From the NCBI RefSeq assembly GCF_020544405.1, contig NZ_CP065410.1, positions 2,976,001-3,040,000 of the forward strand: a DNA stretch of 64,000 nt, read 5' to 3'. Shown here in pieces: positions 36,241-46,273 of this stretch. The position numbers and the translations under genes are program-made. The DNA is from Pseudomonas sp. IAC-BECa141 (GTDB taxonomy: Bacteria > Pseudomonadota > Gammaproteobacteria > Pseudomonadales > Pseudomonadaceae). The first letter of the stretch is position 1, and every line of letters begins with the position of its first letter. A model generated the notes under the pieces. That model did not search any database, had not been told where the DNA came from, and saw nothing but the letters and a program-made list of their open reading frames with translations.

Positions 36241-36594
36241 GAACAGGTGCTGTTGGGACAACTTGATATCAATACACTGGCGTTGCACTGATAAAGTGCA
36301 GCAAAGTGAGACGCTGCTAACAAAAAACAACTTACCGATATTTAATATTTAAATAATAAATCGTCAGACAATTAGGCAGGCTCACTGCACTTGCAAACTT
36401 CTTTCTGGCGCACGCGCTTTGTTTACGGGAGTTTCCCGGAACAGTTCAATTTGATCTCAAAAAAACGCTAGACGTTAGATTTCAAATTGTGTCAGGTTTC
36501 TTACGCCTTCATTGGGCGAGTGATAGGACAATCTCGCCAGAGGTTGTCGCTATCGGACAAAAACTGTTCCATTGCTATACAAGGAAGTGTGTTT
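36241..36594. promoter_or_regulatory. AT-rich promoter region of aprA with an interrupted inverted repeat
   Basis: A spacer of about 350 bases markedly poorer in GC than its flanks, with ATATTTAATATTTAAATAAT near 36338. CAATTTGA (36447-36454) and TCAAATTG (36482-36489) form a perfect 8-bp inverted repeat spaced by 27 bases, and CGGGA-GTT-TCCCG (36426-36438) is a small hairpin. The ribosome site AAGGAAG is 8 bases before the aprA start. AT-rich leaders like this attract MvaT-type silencers (inference). No gene is seen in it. Confidence 0.5.
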
Positions 36595-38061
36595 ATGTCG
36601 AAAGTAAAAGCTAACGCTATTGATACCGCCGAACAGGCTTTCCAGCTGGGCGCGGCGCCGCAACCTCTGGCAGCGACCAGCACGGCGTATAACCAGATCA
36701 ATAGCTTCAGCCATCAGTACGATCGTGGCGGCAACCTCACGGTCAATGGCAAACCCTCCTTTTCCGTCGACCAGGCCGCAACCCAGTTGCTGCGCGACGG
36801 CGCTGCCTACCAGGACAAGGACGGCAGCGGCAAAATCGAACTCACCTACACGTTCCTGACTTCGGCATCGTCCAGCACGATGAACAAGCACGGGATCAGC
36901 GGGTTCAGTCAGTTCAGCGCTCAACAAAAAGCCCAGGCCGTGCTCGCCATGCAATCCTGGGCCGATGTGGCCAACGTGACCTTCACCGAGAAAGCCTCGG
37001 GCGGCGACGGCCACATGACCTTCGGTAACTACAGCAGCGGCCAGGATGGCGCTGCAGCGTTCGCTTATCTGCCAGGCACCGGCGCCGGTTACGACGGCAC
37101 GTCGTGGTACCTGATCAACAGTGGCTATACGCAAAACAAAAACCCGGATCTGAACAACTACGGTCGTCAGACCCTGACTCACGAAATCGGCCATACCCTT
37201 GGCCTGGCGCACCCGGGCGACTACAACGCCGGCAACGGCAACCCGACCTACAACGACGCGACCTACGGCCAAGACACCCGCGGCTACAGCGTCATGAGTT
37301 ACTGGAGCGAAAGCAATACCAGCCAGAACTTCAGCAAGGGCGGCGTGGAAGCCTATTCCTCCGGCCCGCTGATGGATGACATTGCCGCGATCCAGAAACT
37401 CTACGGCGCCAACATGACCACCCGTACCGGTGACACCACCTACGGCTTCAACTCCAACGCCGGTCGCGATTTCCTCAGCGCTTCGTCGTCGGCCGACAAG
37501 CTGGTGTTCTCGGTGTGGGATGCGGGCGGCAAGGACACCTTCGACTTCTCGGGTTTCACCCAGAACCAGAAGATCAACCTTAATGAAGCCTCGTTCTCCG
37601 ACGTTGGCGGCCTGGTGGGCAACGTGTCCATCGCCAAAGGCGTCACCATCGAGAACGCGATCGGCGGCTCCGGCAACGATCTGCTGATCGGCAACAGTGT
37701 GGCCAACGAGCTCAAGGGCGGTGCCGGCAACGACATCCTCTACGGAGCCGGTGGTGCCGACAAGCTGTGGGGCGGCGCGGGTTCGGACACTTTTGTGTTC
37801 GCGGCCAGCTCTGACTCCAAGCCGGGTGCGATCGATCAGATCCTCGATTTCGTCAGCGGCCTGGACAAGATCGACCTGACCGGTATCACCAAAGGCGCCG
37901 GCCTGCACTTCGTCAGCGCCTTCACCGGTGCGGCGGGTGATGCAGTGCTGACGTCTTCGGGTGGCAACAGCCTGTTGTCGGTGGACTTCTCCGGTCACGG
38001 CGTAGCTGATTTCCAGGTCAGCACCGTTGGCCAGGCAGCCGCCAGCGACATCGTGGCGTAA
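36595..38061 (+). CDS. aprA: Alkaline metalloprotease AprA (serralysin)
   Basis: A 488-residue secreted zinc protease (also called AprX). Zinc motif [12 protein letters not shown]196, H200, H206, with catalytic E197; Met-turn with M234 in SVMSYW. The C-terminal third holds RTX calcium repeats ([40 protein letters not shown] at about residues 357-402) and a type I secretion signal near the end with [10 protein letters not shown]. No classical signal peptide. AprDEF, encoded downstream, should export it. It degrades casein and host proteins and is a known milk-spoilage enzyme in this group. ATG at 36595 with AAGGAAG. A hairpin terminator follows before aprI. Confidence 0.97.
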   Translation: MSKVKANAIDTAEQAFQLGAAPQPLAATSTAYNQINSFSHQYDRGGNLTVNGKPSFSVDQAATQLLRDGAAYQDKDGSGKIELTYTFLTSASSSTMNKHGISGFSQFSAQQKAQAVLAMQSWADVANVTFTEKASGGDGHMTFGNYSSGQDGAAAFAYLPGTGAGYDGTSWYLINSGYTQNKNPDLNNYGRQTLTHEIGHTLGLAHPGDYNAGNGNPTYNDATYGQDTRGYSVMSYWSESNTSQNFSKGGVEAYSSGPLMDDIAAIQKLYGANMTTRTGDTTYGFNSNAGRDFLSASSSADKLVFSVWDAGGKDTFDFSGFTQNQKINLNEASFSDVGGLVGNVSIAKGVTIENAIGGSGNDLLIGNSVANELKGGAGNDILYGAGGADKLWGGAGSDTFVFAASSDSKPGAIDQILDFVSGLDKIDLTGITKGAGLHFVSAFTGAAGDAVLTSSGGNSLLSVDFSGHGVADFQVSTVGQAAASDIVA

Positions 38062-38071
38062 TGTGACAAGG

Positions 38072-38101
38072 GAAAGCGGCGCTTGATGCGCCGCTTTCTT
38101 C
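38072..38101 (+). terminator. Hairpin between aprA and aprI
   Basis: AAAGCGGCGC and GCGCCGCTTT around a 5-base loop (38073-38097), followed by CTTCGCTTGC; the U-tract is short. It may stop or reduce read-through from aprA to the inhibitor, keeping protease in excess. Confidence 0.55.
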
Positions 38102-38154
38102 GCTTGCTTCGTCTCGCTGCGTGCGCAAGGCTACACGCCGGAGTGATATTTCCT

Positions 38155-38577
38155 ATGATTCAAAACCTCTTTTCCCGCATGGCAGTCACCTGTTTCATGC
38201 CGATGCTGATGATGATTTCTGGAGAAACAACCATGGCAAGCAGCCTCAGACTCGAAGATCCATCGGTATTTGCCGGACACTGGCAAGCCACGCTGACCGC
38301 CGCCCATGACGCTCCAGAAGCGCAGGCGCTGCAAGACAAACCCTCCAATACCTGCGTAATCGACCTTGAGCCGAACCAGACGCTGGGCCATGGGGCTGAT
38401 TGCCTGAGCGCATGGCTGCAAGAAAACGCCATCGGCTGGTTTCCCGATCCGGACGGTCTGTCCATCACCGGCAAGGAAGGCTCAAGAATCAAGTTCTTCG
38501 GCCGACAACATGACGGACTTTATTCCAGCACTTTGAAGTCGGGTCTGATCGTGACGCTCAAGCGTATCGAGCAATAA
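38155..38577 (+). CDS. aprI: Periplasmic protease inhibitor AprI (Inh family)
   Basis: A 140-residue protein with a hydrophobic leader (about residues 8-28) and an Inh/Omp19-type beta-barrel: SLRLEDPSVFAGHWQATLTA, the SNTCVIDL segment and a second Cys in GADCLSAWL forming the conserved disulfide. In P. aeruginosa the N-terminus of AprI plugs the AprA active site and protects the periplasm. The start is ATG at 38155; the N-terminal extension is slightly long and two further ATGs exist inside the leader. It lies between aprA and aprD, the usual order being kept apart from position (aprDEF precede aprA in P. aeruginosa). Confidence 0.9.
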   Translation: MIQNLFSRMAVTCFMPMLMMISGETTMASSLRLEDPSVFAGHWQATLTAAHDAPEAQALQDKPSNTCVIDLEPNQTLGHGADCLSAWLQENAIGWFPDPDGLSITGKEGSRIKFFGRQHDGLYSSTLKSGLIVTLKRIEQ

Positions 38578-38701
38578 CGCTGCCGTTAATGAACGAAGCG
38601 AATATAAAGAAGTACCCGAAAGTTATAAGTATTCGAAAAGTTGTTGTGAAAGTGTAAGCGGATACTTGCAAGTCATCTCTCGCAGGTAAGCGATATAACA
38701 A

Positions 38702-38732
38702 TTGAGCGCTCGACATTGTTGGGCGAGCTCAA
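38702..38732. promoter_or_regulatory. Inverted repeat in the aprD leader
   Basis: TTGAGCGCTCG (38702-38712) and GCGAGCTCAA (38723-38732) pair with a small bulge, ending 18 bases before the aprD start and close to its ribosome site AGGAAT. It could control initiation or bind a regulator. The 173-base spacer holding it is AT-rich. Confidence 0.35.
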
Positions 38733-38750
38733 TCATTTCAGGAATGATCA

Positions 38751-40538
38751 ATGAACATGGCGAAGGCCCCAGCCACCGCTCCCTTATTCAAGGCATTGGG
38801 TGACTATAAAAGCATTCTGATCAGCGTCGGATGCTTTACCGCACTGATTAACGTGCTGATGCTGGTGCCCTCCATATATATGCTGCAGGTCTATGACCGA
38901 GTGTTGTCTTCGCAAAACGAGACCACCCTGGCGATGCTGTCGCTGATGGTCGTGGGTTTCTTTGCCTTCATCGGGCTGCTGGAAGTGGTGCGCAGCTTTA
39001 TCGTGATCCGCATCGGCAGCCAGTTGGAGCGCCGTTTCAATCTGCGGGTCTATCAGGCGGCGTTCGAGCGCAACCTGTTCAAGGGCGAGGGCAACGCCGG
39101 GCAGTCGCTGGGCGACCTGACCCACATTCGCCAATTCGTCACCGGGCCCGCGCTGTTCGCGTTCTTCGATGCGCCGTGGTTTCCGGTCTATCTGTTCGTG
39201 ATTTACCTGTTCAACGTCTGGCTCGGCGTGCTGGCCACGGCGGGGGCGCTGCTGCTGATCGCGCTGGCGTGCCTGAACGAATACATGACCAAAAAGCCGC
39301 TGGGCGAAGCTGCCGGTTACTCGCAGAAATCCAGCCAGTTGGCCACCAGCCATCTGCACAACGCTGAAACCATTCAAGCCATGGGCATGCTCGGCGCCTT
39401 GCGCAAGCGTTGGTTCCAGGTGCATTCGCGCTTCCTTGGCCTGCAAAACCAGGCCAGCGACACTGGCGCAGTCATCAGCTCATTGAGCAAGACCTTGCGT
39501 CTGTGCCTGCAATCGCTGGTGCTGGGCCTCGGCGCATTGCTGGTGATCAAGGGCGACATGACCGCCGGCATGATGATCGCCGGCTCCATCCTGATGGGCC
39601 GGGTACTGAGCCCGATCGACCAGTTGATCGCCGTATGGAAACAGTGGAGCGGGGCGAAGCTGGCTTACCGCCGCCTCGATGCGCTGCTGCAAGCCTTCCC
39701 GCCGAGCGATGACGCCATGGCGCTGCCGGCACCGAAAGGCCAGATCACCTTCGAACAAGTCAGCGCCGGTCCTCCGGGACAGCGTGCCGCGACCCTGCAC
39801 ATGGTCAATTTCAACCTGGCGGCCGGTGAAGTGCTGGGCGTGCTCGGTGCCTCCGGCTCAGGCAAATCGACCCTGGCACGGGTGCTGGTCGGCGTATGGC
39901 CGGCCCTCGGCGGCACAGTGCGCCTGGACGGCGCCGACATCCATCGCTGGAACCGCGATCAGCTCGGCCCATATATCGGCTATCTGCCGCAAGACATCGA
40001 ATTGTTCAGCGGCAGCATCGCCGAGAACATCGCCCGCTTCAGTGAAGCTGATCCGCAAAAGGTCGTGGCGGCCGCGCAACAGGCCGGCGTACACGAACTG
40101 ATCCTGCGCATGCCGCAAGGCTACGACACGCAACTGGGCGAGGACGGCAGCGGTTTGTCCGGCGGCCAGAAACAGCGCGTGGCACTGGCCCGTGCGCTAT
40201 ACGGCAACCCGAGCCTGGTGGTGCTGGACGAGCCGAACTCCAACCTCGACACCGTCGGCGAAGCCGCATTGTCCAGCGCGATCGTGCAACTCAAGGCCCA
40301 AGGCACCACCGTGGTGCTGGTGACTCACCGTTCTTCGGTACTGGCCCAGGCCGACAAGCTGTTGGTGCTCAACGACGGTCGCCTGCAAGCCTTCGGCCCG
40401 AGCCACGATGTGCTCAAAGCGTTGTCCGGCAATCCGCCCGGCAACTCGCCACAACAAAGCGAAAAACCTGCACAGGCACCGGCCGGGCTCAGCATGAGCC
40501 GACAGTATCAGCCGACGACAAGGAATTCGGGTGTATGA
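38751..40538 (+). CDS. aprD: Type I secretion ATP-binding permease AprD
   Basis: A 595-residue ABC exporter of the PrtD/AprD group. Membrane domain with six helices in residues about 20-310 (LISVGCFTALINVLMLVPSI, VVLG-type loops), then the nucleotide-binding domain: Walker A GASGSGKST (366-374), signature LSGGQKQR (469-476), Walker B VVLDEPNSNLD and the His-loop VTHRSSVL. It powers export of AprA and, in this genus, RTX lipases. ATG at 38751; its stop overlaps the aprE start (ATGA), so D and E are translationally coupled. Confidence 0.95.
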   Translation: MNMAKAPATAPLFKALGDYKSILISVGCFTALINVLMLVPSIYMLQVYDRVLSSQNETTLAMLSLMVVGFFAFIGLLEVVRSFIVIRIGSQLERRFNLRVYQAAFERNLFKGEGNAGQSLGDLTHIRQFVTGPALFAFFDAPWFPVYLFVIYLFNVWLGVLATAGALLLIALACLNEYMTKKPLGEAAGYSQKSSQLATSHLHNAETIQAMGMLGALRKRWFQVHSRFLGLQNQASDTGAVISSLSKTLRLCLQSLVLGLGALLVIKGDMTAGMMIAGSILMGRVLSPIDQLIAVWKQWSGAKLAYRRLDALLQAFPPSDDAMALPAPKGQITFEQVSAGPPGQRAATLHMVNFNLAAGEVLGVLGASGSGKSTLARVLVGVWPALGGTVRLDGADIHRWNRDQLGPYIGYLPQDIELFSGSIAENIARFSEADPQKVVAAAQQAGVHELILRMPQGYDTQLGEDGSGLSGGQKQRVALARALYGNPSLVVLDEPNSNLDTVGEAALSSAIVQLKAQGTTVVLVTHRSSVLAQADKLLVLNDGRLQAFGPSHDVLKALSGNPPGNSPQQSEKPAQAPAGLSMSRQYQPTTRNSGV

Positions 40539-41884
40539 GCAGCGCGAACATGAACACGCAAAACGAAGTGACGATGGAGCACGCGTACATCACCGAGCGG
40601 CCGGAGCGCGATGCGAAGTTCTTCGCCCGCATGGGCTGGATTCTGGCACTGGTCGGCGCCGGCAGTTTCTTTACCTGGGCGGCGTTGGCGCCACTGGATC
40701 AAGGCATTCCGGTGCAAGGCACCGTGGTGGTGTCGGGCAAGCGCAAAGCAGTGCAGTCGATGAGCAGCGGCGTGGTCAGCCGGATTCTGGTACGCGAAGG
40801 CGAGATCGTGAAGCAGGGCCAGCCGCTGTTTCGCCTCGACCAGACCCAGGTCGCCGCCGACGTGCAGTCGTTGCAGGCGCAATACCGCATGGCCTGGGCC
40901 AGCCTGGCGCGCTGGCAGGCCGAGCGTGACAACCTCAAGCAAGTGACCTTTCCGGCAGAACTGAGCGACAACGCCGATCCGCGCCTGGCACTGGTGCTCG
41001 AAGGTCAACGGCAACTGTTCAGCAGCCGTCGCGAAGCGTTCGCCCGTGAGCAGGCCGCTCTACGCGCCAGTATTGAAGGCGCCACTGCACAACTGGCGGG
41101 CATGCGTCGCGCCCGTACTGATCTCAACGCCCAGGCCGACTCGCTGCAACAACAGTTGAGCAACCTGCAACCGCTGGCAGACAACGGCTACATCCCGCGT
41201 AACCGCTTGATGGAATACCAGCGCCAACTGTCGCAGGTGCAGCAGCAACTGGCCGAGAACACTGGCGAAAGTGGCCGGGTGGAGCAGGGCATCCTTGAAT
41301 CGCGATTGAAACTGCAACAGCACGGCGAGGAATACCAGAAGGAAGTCCGCACCCAACTGGCCGACGCGCAACTGAAAAGCGTCACGCTGTCCGAGCAACT
41401 GACCTCCGCCGGTTTCGACCTGCAACACAGCGAAATCCTCGCCACCGCTGACGGCGTGGCGGTCAACCTCGGCGTGCACACCGAAGGCGCCGTGGTGCGT
41501 CAGGGCGAGACCCTGCTGGAAATTGTCCCGCAAGGCACGCGCCTGGAAGTCGAGGGGCACCTGCCGATCAACCTGATCGACAAGGTCGGCACCCACCTGC
41601 CGGTCGACATCCTGTTCACCGCGTTCAACCAGAGCAAGACGCCACGAGTGCCCGGCGAAGTCAGCCTGATTTCCGCCGACCAGATGGTCGACGAGAAAAC
41701 CGGTGTGCCGTACTACGTGTTGCGCAGCAGCGTCAGCGATCAGGCCATGGAGAAACTCAACGGTCTGGTGATCAAGCCCGGCATGCCGGCGGAAATGTTC
41801 GTGCGCACTGGCGAACGTTCACTCCTCAACTACCTGTTCAAGCCGCTGCTCGACCGCGCCGGTTCCGCGTTGACCGAAGAATAA
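40535..41884 (+). CDS. aprE: Type I secretion membrane fusion protein AprE
   Basis: A 449-residue HlyD-family adaptor. One membrane helix at about residues 34-54 (MGWILALVGAGSFFTWAALA), a barrel-sandwich domain (GTVVVSGKRKAVQSMSSGVV then SRILVREGEIVKQGQP), a long coiled coil (about 140-280) and a C-terminal beta domain ending YLFKPLLDRAGSALTEE. It links AprD to AprF across the periplasm. The start overlaps the aprD stop; aprF begins just after its stop. Confidence 0.95.
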   Translation: MSSANMNTQNEVTMEHAYITERPERDAKFFARMGWILALVGAGSFFTWAALAPLDQGIPVQGTVVVSGKRKAVQSMSSGVVSRILVREGEIVKQGQPLFRLDQTQVAADVQSLQAQYRMAWASLARWQAERDNLKQVTFPAELSDNADPRLALVLEGQRQLFSSRREAFAREQAALRASIEGATAQLAGMRRARTDLNAQADSLQQQLSNLQPLADNGYIPRNRLMEYQRQLSQVQQQLAENTGESGRVEQGILESRLKLQQHGEEYQKEVRTQLADAQLKSVTLSEQLTSAGFDLQHSEILATADGVAVNLGVHTEGAVVRQGETLLEIVPQGTRLEVEGHLPINLIDKVGTHLPVDILFTAFNQSKTPRVPGEVSLISADQMVDEKTGVPYYVLRSSVSDQAMEKLNGLVIKPGMPAEMFVRTGERSLLNYLFKPLLDRAGSALTEE

Positions 41885-41898
41885 GGATGTTCGGCTGT

Positions 41899-43254
41899 AT
41901 GAATAAGCTTTCCATGCTGGCGGCAGCGTTCGCGCTGCTCGCGGGCAACAGCGCAGTGGCGGCCATGGGGCCGTTCGAAATCTACGAACAGGCGTTGCGC
42001 AATGACCCGGTGTTCCTCGGGGCGATCAAGGAACGCGACGCAGGCCTCGAAAACCGTGCCATCGGCCGCGCCGGCCTGTTGCCGAAACTGGGTTACAACT
42101 ACAACAAGGGTCGCAACTCGTCCAAGGCCACGTCCCTCGACGAACGCGCGCGCAACCGCACCGATGACCGCAACTACAGCAGTTACGGCTCGAGCCTGAC
42201 CCTGCAGCAGCCGTTGCTCGACTACGAAGCCTACGCGGCGTATCGCAAGGGCGTGGCCCAGTCGCTGTTTGCCGATGAGAACTTTCGCGGCAAGAGCCAG
42301 GAACTGCTGGTTCGCGTACTGGATAACTACACCAAGGCCTTGTTTGCCCAGGATCAGATCGACATCGCGCAGGCCAAGAAGAAGGCGTACGAGCAGCAGT
42401 TCCAGCAAAACGAGCACATGTTCAAGCAGGGCGAGGGCACCCGCACCGACATCCTCGAAGCCGAGTCGCGTTACGAACTGGCGACCGCCGAGGAAATCGA
42501 GGCGCGCAACGAGCAGGACGCCGCGTTGCGGGAACTGGGCGCACTCGTCGGGGTGCCGGCGGTGGACATCAGTGATCTGGCGCCGCTGGATCAGAACTTC
42601 CAGACCTTCGCCCTGATGCCAGCCAACTACGACACCTGGCACGAACTGGCGATCAGCAACAACCCGAACCTTGCGTCCCAGCGTCAGGCCGTGGAAGTGG
42701 CGCGTTACGAAGTCGAGCGCAATCGCGCCGGGCATCTGCCGAAAGTCAGTGCCTACGCCACGATGCGCCAGAACGAGTCGGAAAGCGGCAACACCTATAA
42801 CCAGCGTTACGAAACCAACACCATCGGTTTCGAAGTCAGCGTGCCGTTGTATGCCGGCGGCGGGGTATCAGCCTCGACCCGTCAGGCCAGCCGCACCATG
42901 GAGCAGGCCGAGTACGAACTGGACGGCAAGACCCGCGAGACGCTGATCGAATTGCGCCGCCAGTTCAGTGCCTGCCTTTCCGGAGTCAGCAAATTGCGCG
43001 CCTATCAAAAGGCCCTGACCTCGGCCGAAGCGCTGGTGGTGTCGACCAGGCAAAGCATTCTCGGCGGCGAGCGGACCAACCTCGACGCGCTGAACGCCGA
43101 GCAACAACTGTTTACCACCCGCCGCGACCTGGCCCAGGCACGCTATGACTACCTCATGGCCTGGACCAAATTGCATTACTACGCGGGCACCTTGAGCGAA
43201 CAGGATCTGGCGCGGGTGGATGAGGCCTTCGGACAAGGCCCACGAACACAATGA
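41899..43254 (+). CDS. aprF: Type I secretion outer-membrane channel AprF (TolC family)
   Basis: A TolC-type outer-membrane protein of about 451 residues with a cleavable signal peptide (MNKLSMLAAAFALLAGNSAV then AAMGPFEIYEQALRNDPVFL). Two tandem outer-membrane-efflux repeats follow, for example RAGLLPKLGYNYNKGRNSS and RAGHLPKVSAYATMRQN. The ATG at 41899 begins directly at the signal peptide with AAGGA 11 bases upstream; ATG at 41887 in the same frame is the alternative but its AAGG touches the codon. It completes the AprDEF export channel. No terminator is seen before the autotransporter 55 bases on. Confidence 0.93.
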   Translation: MNKLSMLAAAFALLAGNSAVAAMGPFEIYEQALRNDPVFLGAIKERDAGLENRAIGRAGLLPKLGYNYNKGRNSSKATSLDERARNRTDDRNYSSYGSSLTLQQPLLDYEAYAAYRKGVAQSLFADENFRGKSQELLVRVLDNYTKALFAQDQIDIAQAKKKAYEQQFQQNEHMFKQGEGTRTDILEAESRYELATAEEIEARNEQDAALRELGALVGVPAVDISDLAPLDQNFQTFALMPANYDTWHELAISNNPNLASQRQAVEVARYEVERNRAGHLPKVSAYATMRQNESESGNTYNQRYETNTIGFEVSVPLYAGGGVSASTRQASRTMEQAEYELDGKTRETLIELRRQFSACLSGVSKLRAYQKALTSAEALVVSTRQSILGGERTNLDALNAEQQLFTTRRDLAQARYDYLMAWTKLHYYAGTLSEQDLARVDEAFGQGPRTQ

Positions 43255-43309
43255 CGCTGTAGCGTTTACGCAAAAGCTTCAACCCAAAACAACAAAAAGA
43301 GTGGTGAAC

Positions 43310-46261
43310 ATGGACGTACGCATCAAGCCGATTTCGGTCGGCACCCTGCTGCTTGTGATTTCTGCAAACCCGGCCCAGGCTCAATACCTCGACGCCGGCA
43401 AACCCGGCGATCCCGCCAGTTGGCGCAGCGCCGAATTTCTGCGTGACTGGGGCCTGGGCCGGATGCAGGCCGATCAGGCCTACGCCGTCGGCATTACCGG
43501 CAAGGGCGTGAAGATCGGCGCGCTGGACTCCGGTTTCGACGCCGCCCATCCCGAATTCGCCAGCGACCGTTATCACCCGGTGCTGGCCAGCGGCAGCTAC
43601 CTTGACGGCTCGCTGTTCAACGTCAACGGCACCCTCAACCCGAACAACGACTCCCACGGCACCCACGTGGTCGGCACCATGGGCGCGTCCCGCGATGGCA
43701 CCGGCATGCATGGCGTGGCGTACAACGCGCAAATCTACGTCGGCAACACCAACAAGAACGACAGTTTTCTGTTCGGCCCCAATCCTGATCCGCGCTACTT
43801 CAAAGCGGTGTACGACGCCCTGGCCGATGCCGGCGTGCGGGCGATCAACAACAGTTGGGGCAGCCAGCCGCCGGATGTCAGCTACCGAACCCTCGCGGAC
43901 CTGCACGCCGCGTACGCCCAGCACTGGAACAAAGGCACCTGGCTCGATGCGGCGGCGGACGTTTCCCGTCGCGGCGTGATCAACGTGTTCAGCGCCGGCA
44001 ACAGTGGCTATCCGAACGCCAGCGTCCGCTCGGCGCTGCCGTACTTTCAGCCGGATCTGGAAGGCCACTGGCTGGCAGTCTCGGGACTCGATCAAAGCAA
44101 TCAGCAGAAGTACAACCAGTGCGGGATCGCCAAGTATTGGTGCATCACCACGCCGGGGGCGAAAATCGACAGCACCATTCCCGACGGCGGTTATGCGATC
44201 AAGTCCGGCACGTCGATGGCCGCGCCGCATGCCACCGGGGCGCTGGCGCTGGTGATGGAACGTTATCCGTACATGAATAATCAGCAGGCGCTCGAAGTGC
44301 TGCTGACTACCGCCACCCAACTCGACGGTTCGGTGACCGACGCGCCCACCGAGCGAGTCGGCTGGGGCGTGGCCAACCTGTACCGGGCGATGCGCGGGCC
44401 AGGGCAGTTGCTTGGGGCGTTCGACGCTAATCTGGCGGCCGGGCAGAGCGATGTCTGGAGCAACGACATCAGCGACAAAGCACTGATCCAGCGCCAGAGC
44501 GAAGACCTCGCCGAGCACAGTGCCTGGCAGCAGACACTGCAAAGCAAAGGCTGGCAGAACGGCCTGCCGGCAGGGGCCACTCAGCAGGATCAGACCGATT
44601 ACGCCGTGGGCATGGCCCATGATGCAGCGGCTTCCACTCGGGTTTATCAAGGCAGTTTGATCAAGTCCGGCGACGGGCGACTGATTCTGACCGGTAACAA
44701 CAGCTATCGCGGGCCGACCACGGTCAATGGCGGCCTGCTGACGGTGAACGGTTCGCTGACCTCGGCCGTGACCGTCAATGACGGCGGCGCCCTCGGTGGT
44801 TCCGGGCGAATCGGCGCGTTGACCGCCAACAGTGGCGGCCGCGTGGCGCCGGGCAATTCCATCGGCACGTTGAACGTGGCCGGTGACGTGAGCTTTGCGC
44901 CGGGTTCGACTTACGCCGTGGAGTTGTCTCCCACCGGCAGCGACCGCATCGTCGCCGGCGGCACCGCGTCCATCAACGGCGCCACCGTGAGCCTATCGCT
45001 GGAAAACAGCCCGACCTTGCTCAGCACCACCGAGGCCAGAAGCCTGCTCGGCCAGCAGTACGACATTCTGCAAGCAGCCGGCGGCATTCAGGGTCGGTTC
45101 GGTGCGGTGCTGCCGGATTACCTGTTTATCGGTGGCCGCCTGGCCTACAGCGACAACGGTATTGGCTTGAATGTCGAGCGCAACGGGACATCCTTTGCCA
45201 GTGTCGGCCAGACCCCGAATCAGCGCGCCGTGGGCGCCGCCGTGGAAGGCATGGGGGCGGGCAATTCCGTGTACGAAAGCCTTCTTTTGTCGGCCACCGC
45301 CAGTGACGCCCAACAAGCCTTTCAACAGTTGAGCGGTGAAATCTACCCGGCCCTTGGCTCGGTGCTGATCAACGACAGTCGGCAATTGCGCGACGCCATC
45401 GGCGAACGCCTGCACGATGCCCAAGCCACGCAAAACAACGGCTGGATCAAGGCGTTGGGCGCGTGGGGCAGCACCGATTCGCGCCAGGACACCGCCAGTT
45501 ACAGCACCTCCATTGGTGGCTTGCTGGCCGGTGTCGACGGCGCGCTGGACCAGCAAACCCGCATCGGTCTGGTCACCGGTTACAGCGACAGTTCGCTGAG
45601 CATGGGCTCGGGCACGCATTCCTCGGCCAAGGTCGACAGCTATCACCTCGGCGCCTACGCCGGACACGACATCGGTGCCTGGCGTCTGAGCACCGGCGCC
45701 GCTTACAGCTGGCATCGCGCCGATGTGAAACGTGATTTGCAGTACGGCGACTTCAGCGCCAGGCAGAAAGCCAAGGTCGATGCCGCCACCACTCAGGTAT
45801 TCGGCGAGGCAGCTTATCGGCTGAACCTGCAACCGCTGGCCCTGGAGCCGTTCGCCAACCTGGCCTACGTACACCTCGACACCGACGGCTTCACCGAGAA
45901 GGGCGACGCCGCCGCGCTGGACAGCGGCGACGATCAGCGCGACGCAGTGTTGAGCACCCTCGGCGTGCGGGCGATCAAGACCTTTGACCTGCCGTCTGCG
46001 CAGAAGCTGGAAGTGAGCGGCCATCTGGGCTGGCAGCACAGCCTGACCGACATCAACTCCGAACAGCATTTGCGCTTCGCCAGCGGCAGTACGCCGTACA
46101 CGGTCGAAAGCTCGCCACTGGTGCGCGACGCTGCGCAGCTCGGCGTGCAGGCCAGCCTGGCGCTGACCCGCGACATGCGGATCAACCTCGATTACACCGG
46201 GCAACTGGCCAGCCGCGAGAAGCAGCACGGTGTGGGCCTGAGCCTGAACTGGCAGTTCTGA
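43310..46261 (+). CDS. Autotransporter serine protease 1 (S8 subtilase)
   Basis: A 983-residue autotransporter. Signal peptide about 1-27 (ending ANPAQAQ). The subtilisin domain shows the triad D73 in IGALDSGFD, H116 in DSHGTHVVGTM and S302 in SGTSMAAPHATG. From about residue 455 a passenger-associated repeat (LILTGNNSYRGPTTVNGGLL, then VNDGGALGGSGRIGALTANS) leads to an autotransporter beta-barrel of about 280 residues ending GVGLSLNWQF. It is secreted by its own barrel, not by AprDEF. Related P. fluorescens genes are called prtA or pspA. AGAGTGGTG lies before the ATG. A REP-like palindrome follows the stop. Confidence 0.93.
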   Translation: MDVRIKPISVGTLLLVISANPAQAQYLDAGKPGDPASWRSAEFLRDWGLGRMQADQAYAVGITGKGVKIGALDSGFDAAHPEFASDRYHPVLASGSYLDGSLFNVNGTLNPNNDSHGTHVVGTMGASRDGTGMHGVAYNAQIYVGNTNKNDSFLFGPNPDPRYFKAVYDALADAGVRAINNSWGSQPPDVSYRTLADLHAAYAQHWNKGTWLDAAADVSRRGVINVFSAGNSGYPNASVRSALPYFQPDLEGHWLAVSGLDQSNQQKYNQCGIAKYWCITTPGAKIDSTIPDGGYAIKSGTSMAAPHATGALALVMERYPYMNNQQALEVLLTTATQLDGSVTDAPTERVGWGVANLYRAMRGPGQLLGAFDANLAAGQSDVWSNDISDKALIQRQSEDLAEHSAWQQTLQSKGWQNGLPAGATQQDQTDYAVGMAHDAAASTRVYQGSLIKSGDGRLILTGNNSYRGPTTVNGGLLTVNGSLTSAVTVNDGGALGGSGRIGALTANSGGRVAPGNSIGTLNVAGDVSFAPGSTYAVELSPTGSDRIVAGGTASINGATVSLSLENSPTLLSTTEARSLLGQQYDILQAAGGIQGRFGAVLPDYLFIGGRLAYSDNGIGLNVERNGTSFASVGQTPNQRAVGAAVEGMGAGNSVYESLLLSATASDAQQAFQQLSGEIYPALGSVLINDSRQLRDAIGERLHDAQATQNNGWIKALGAWGSTDSRQDTASYSTSIGGLLAGVDGALDQQTRIGLVTGYSDSSLSMGSGTHSSAKVDSYHLGAYAGHDIGAWRLSTGAAYSWHRADVKRDLQYGDFSARQKAKVDAATTQVFGEAAYRLNLQPLALEPFANLAYVHLDTDGFTEKGDAAALDSGDDQRDAVLSTLGVRAIKTFDLPSAQKLEVSGHLGWQHSLTDINSEQHLRFASGSTPYTVESSPLVRDAAQLGVQASLALTRDMRINLDYTGQLASREKQHGVGLSLNWQF

Positions 46262-46273
46262 CTCACCGAGAGA

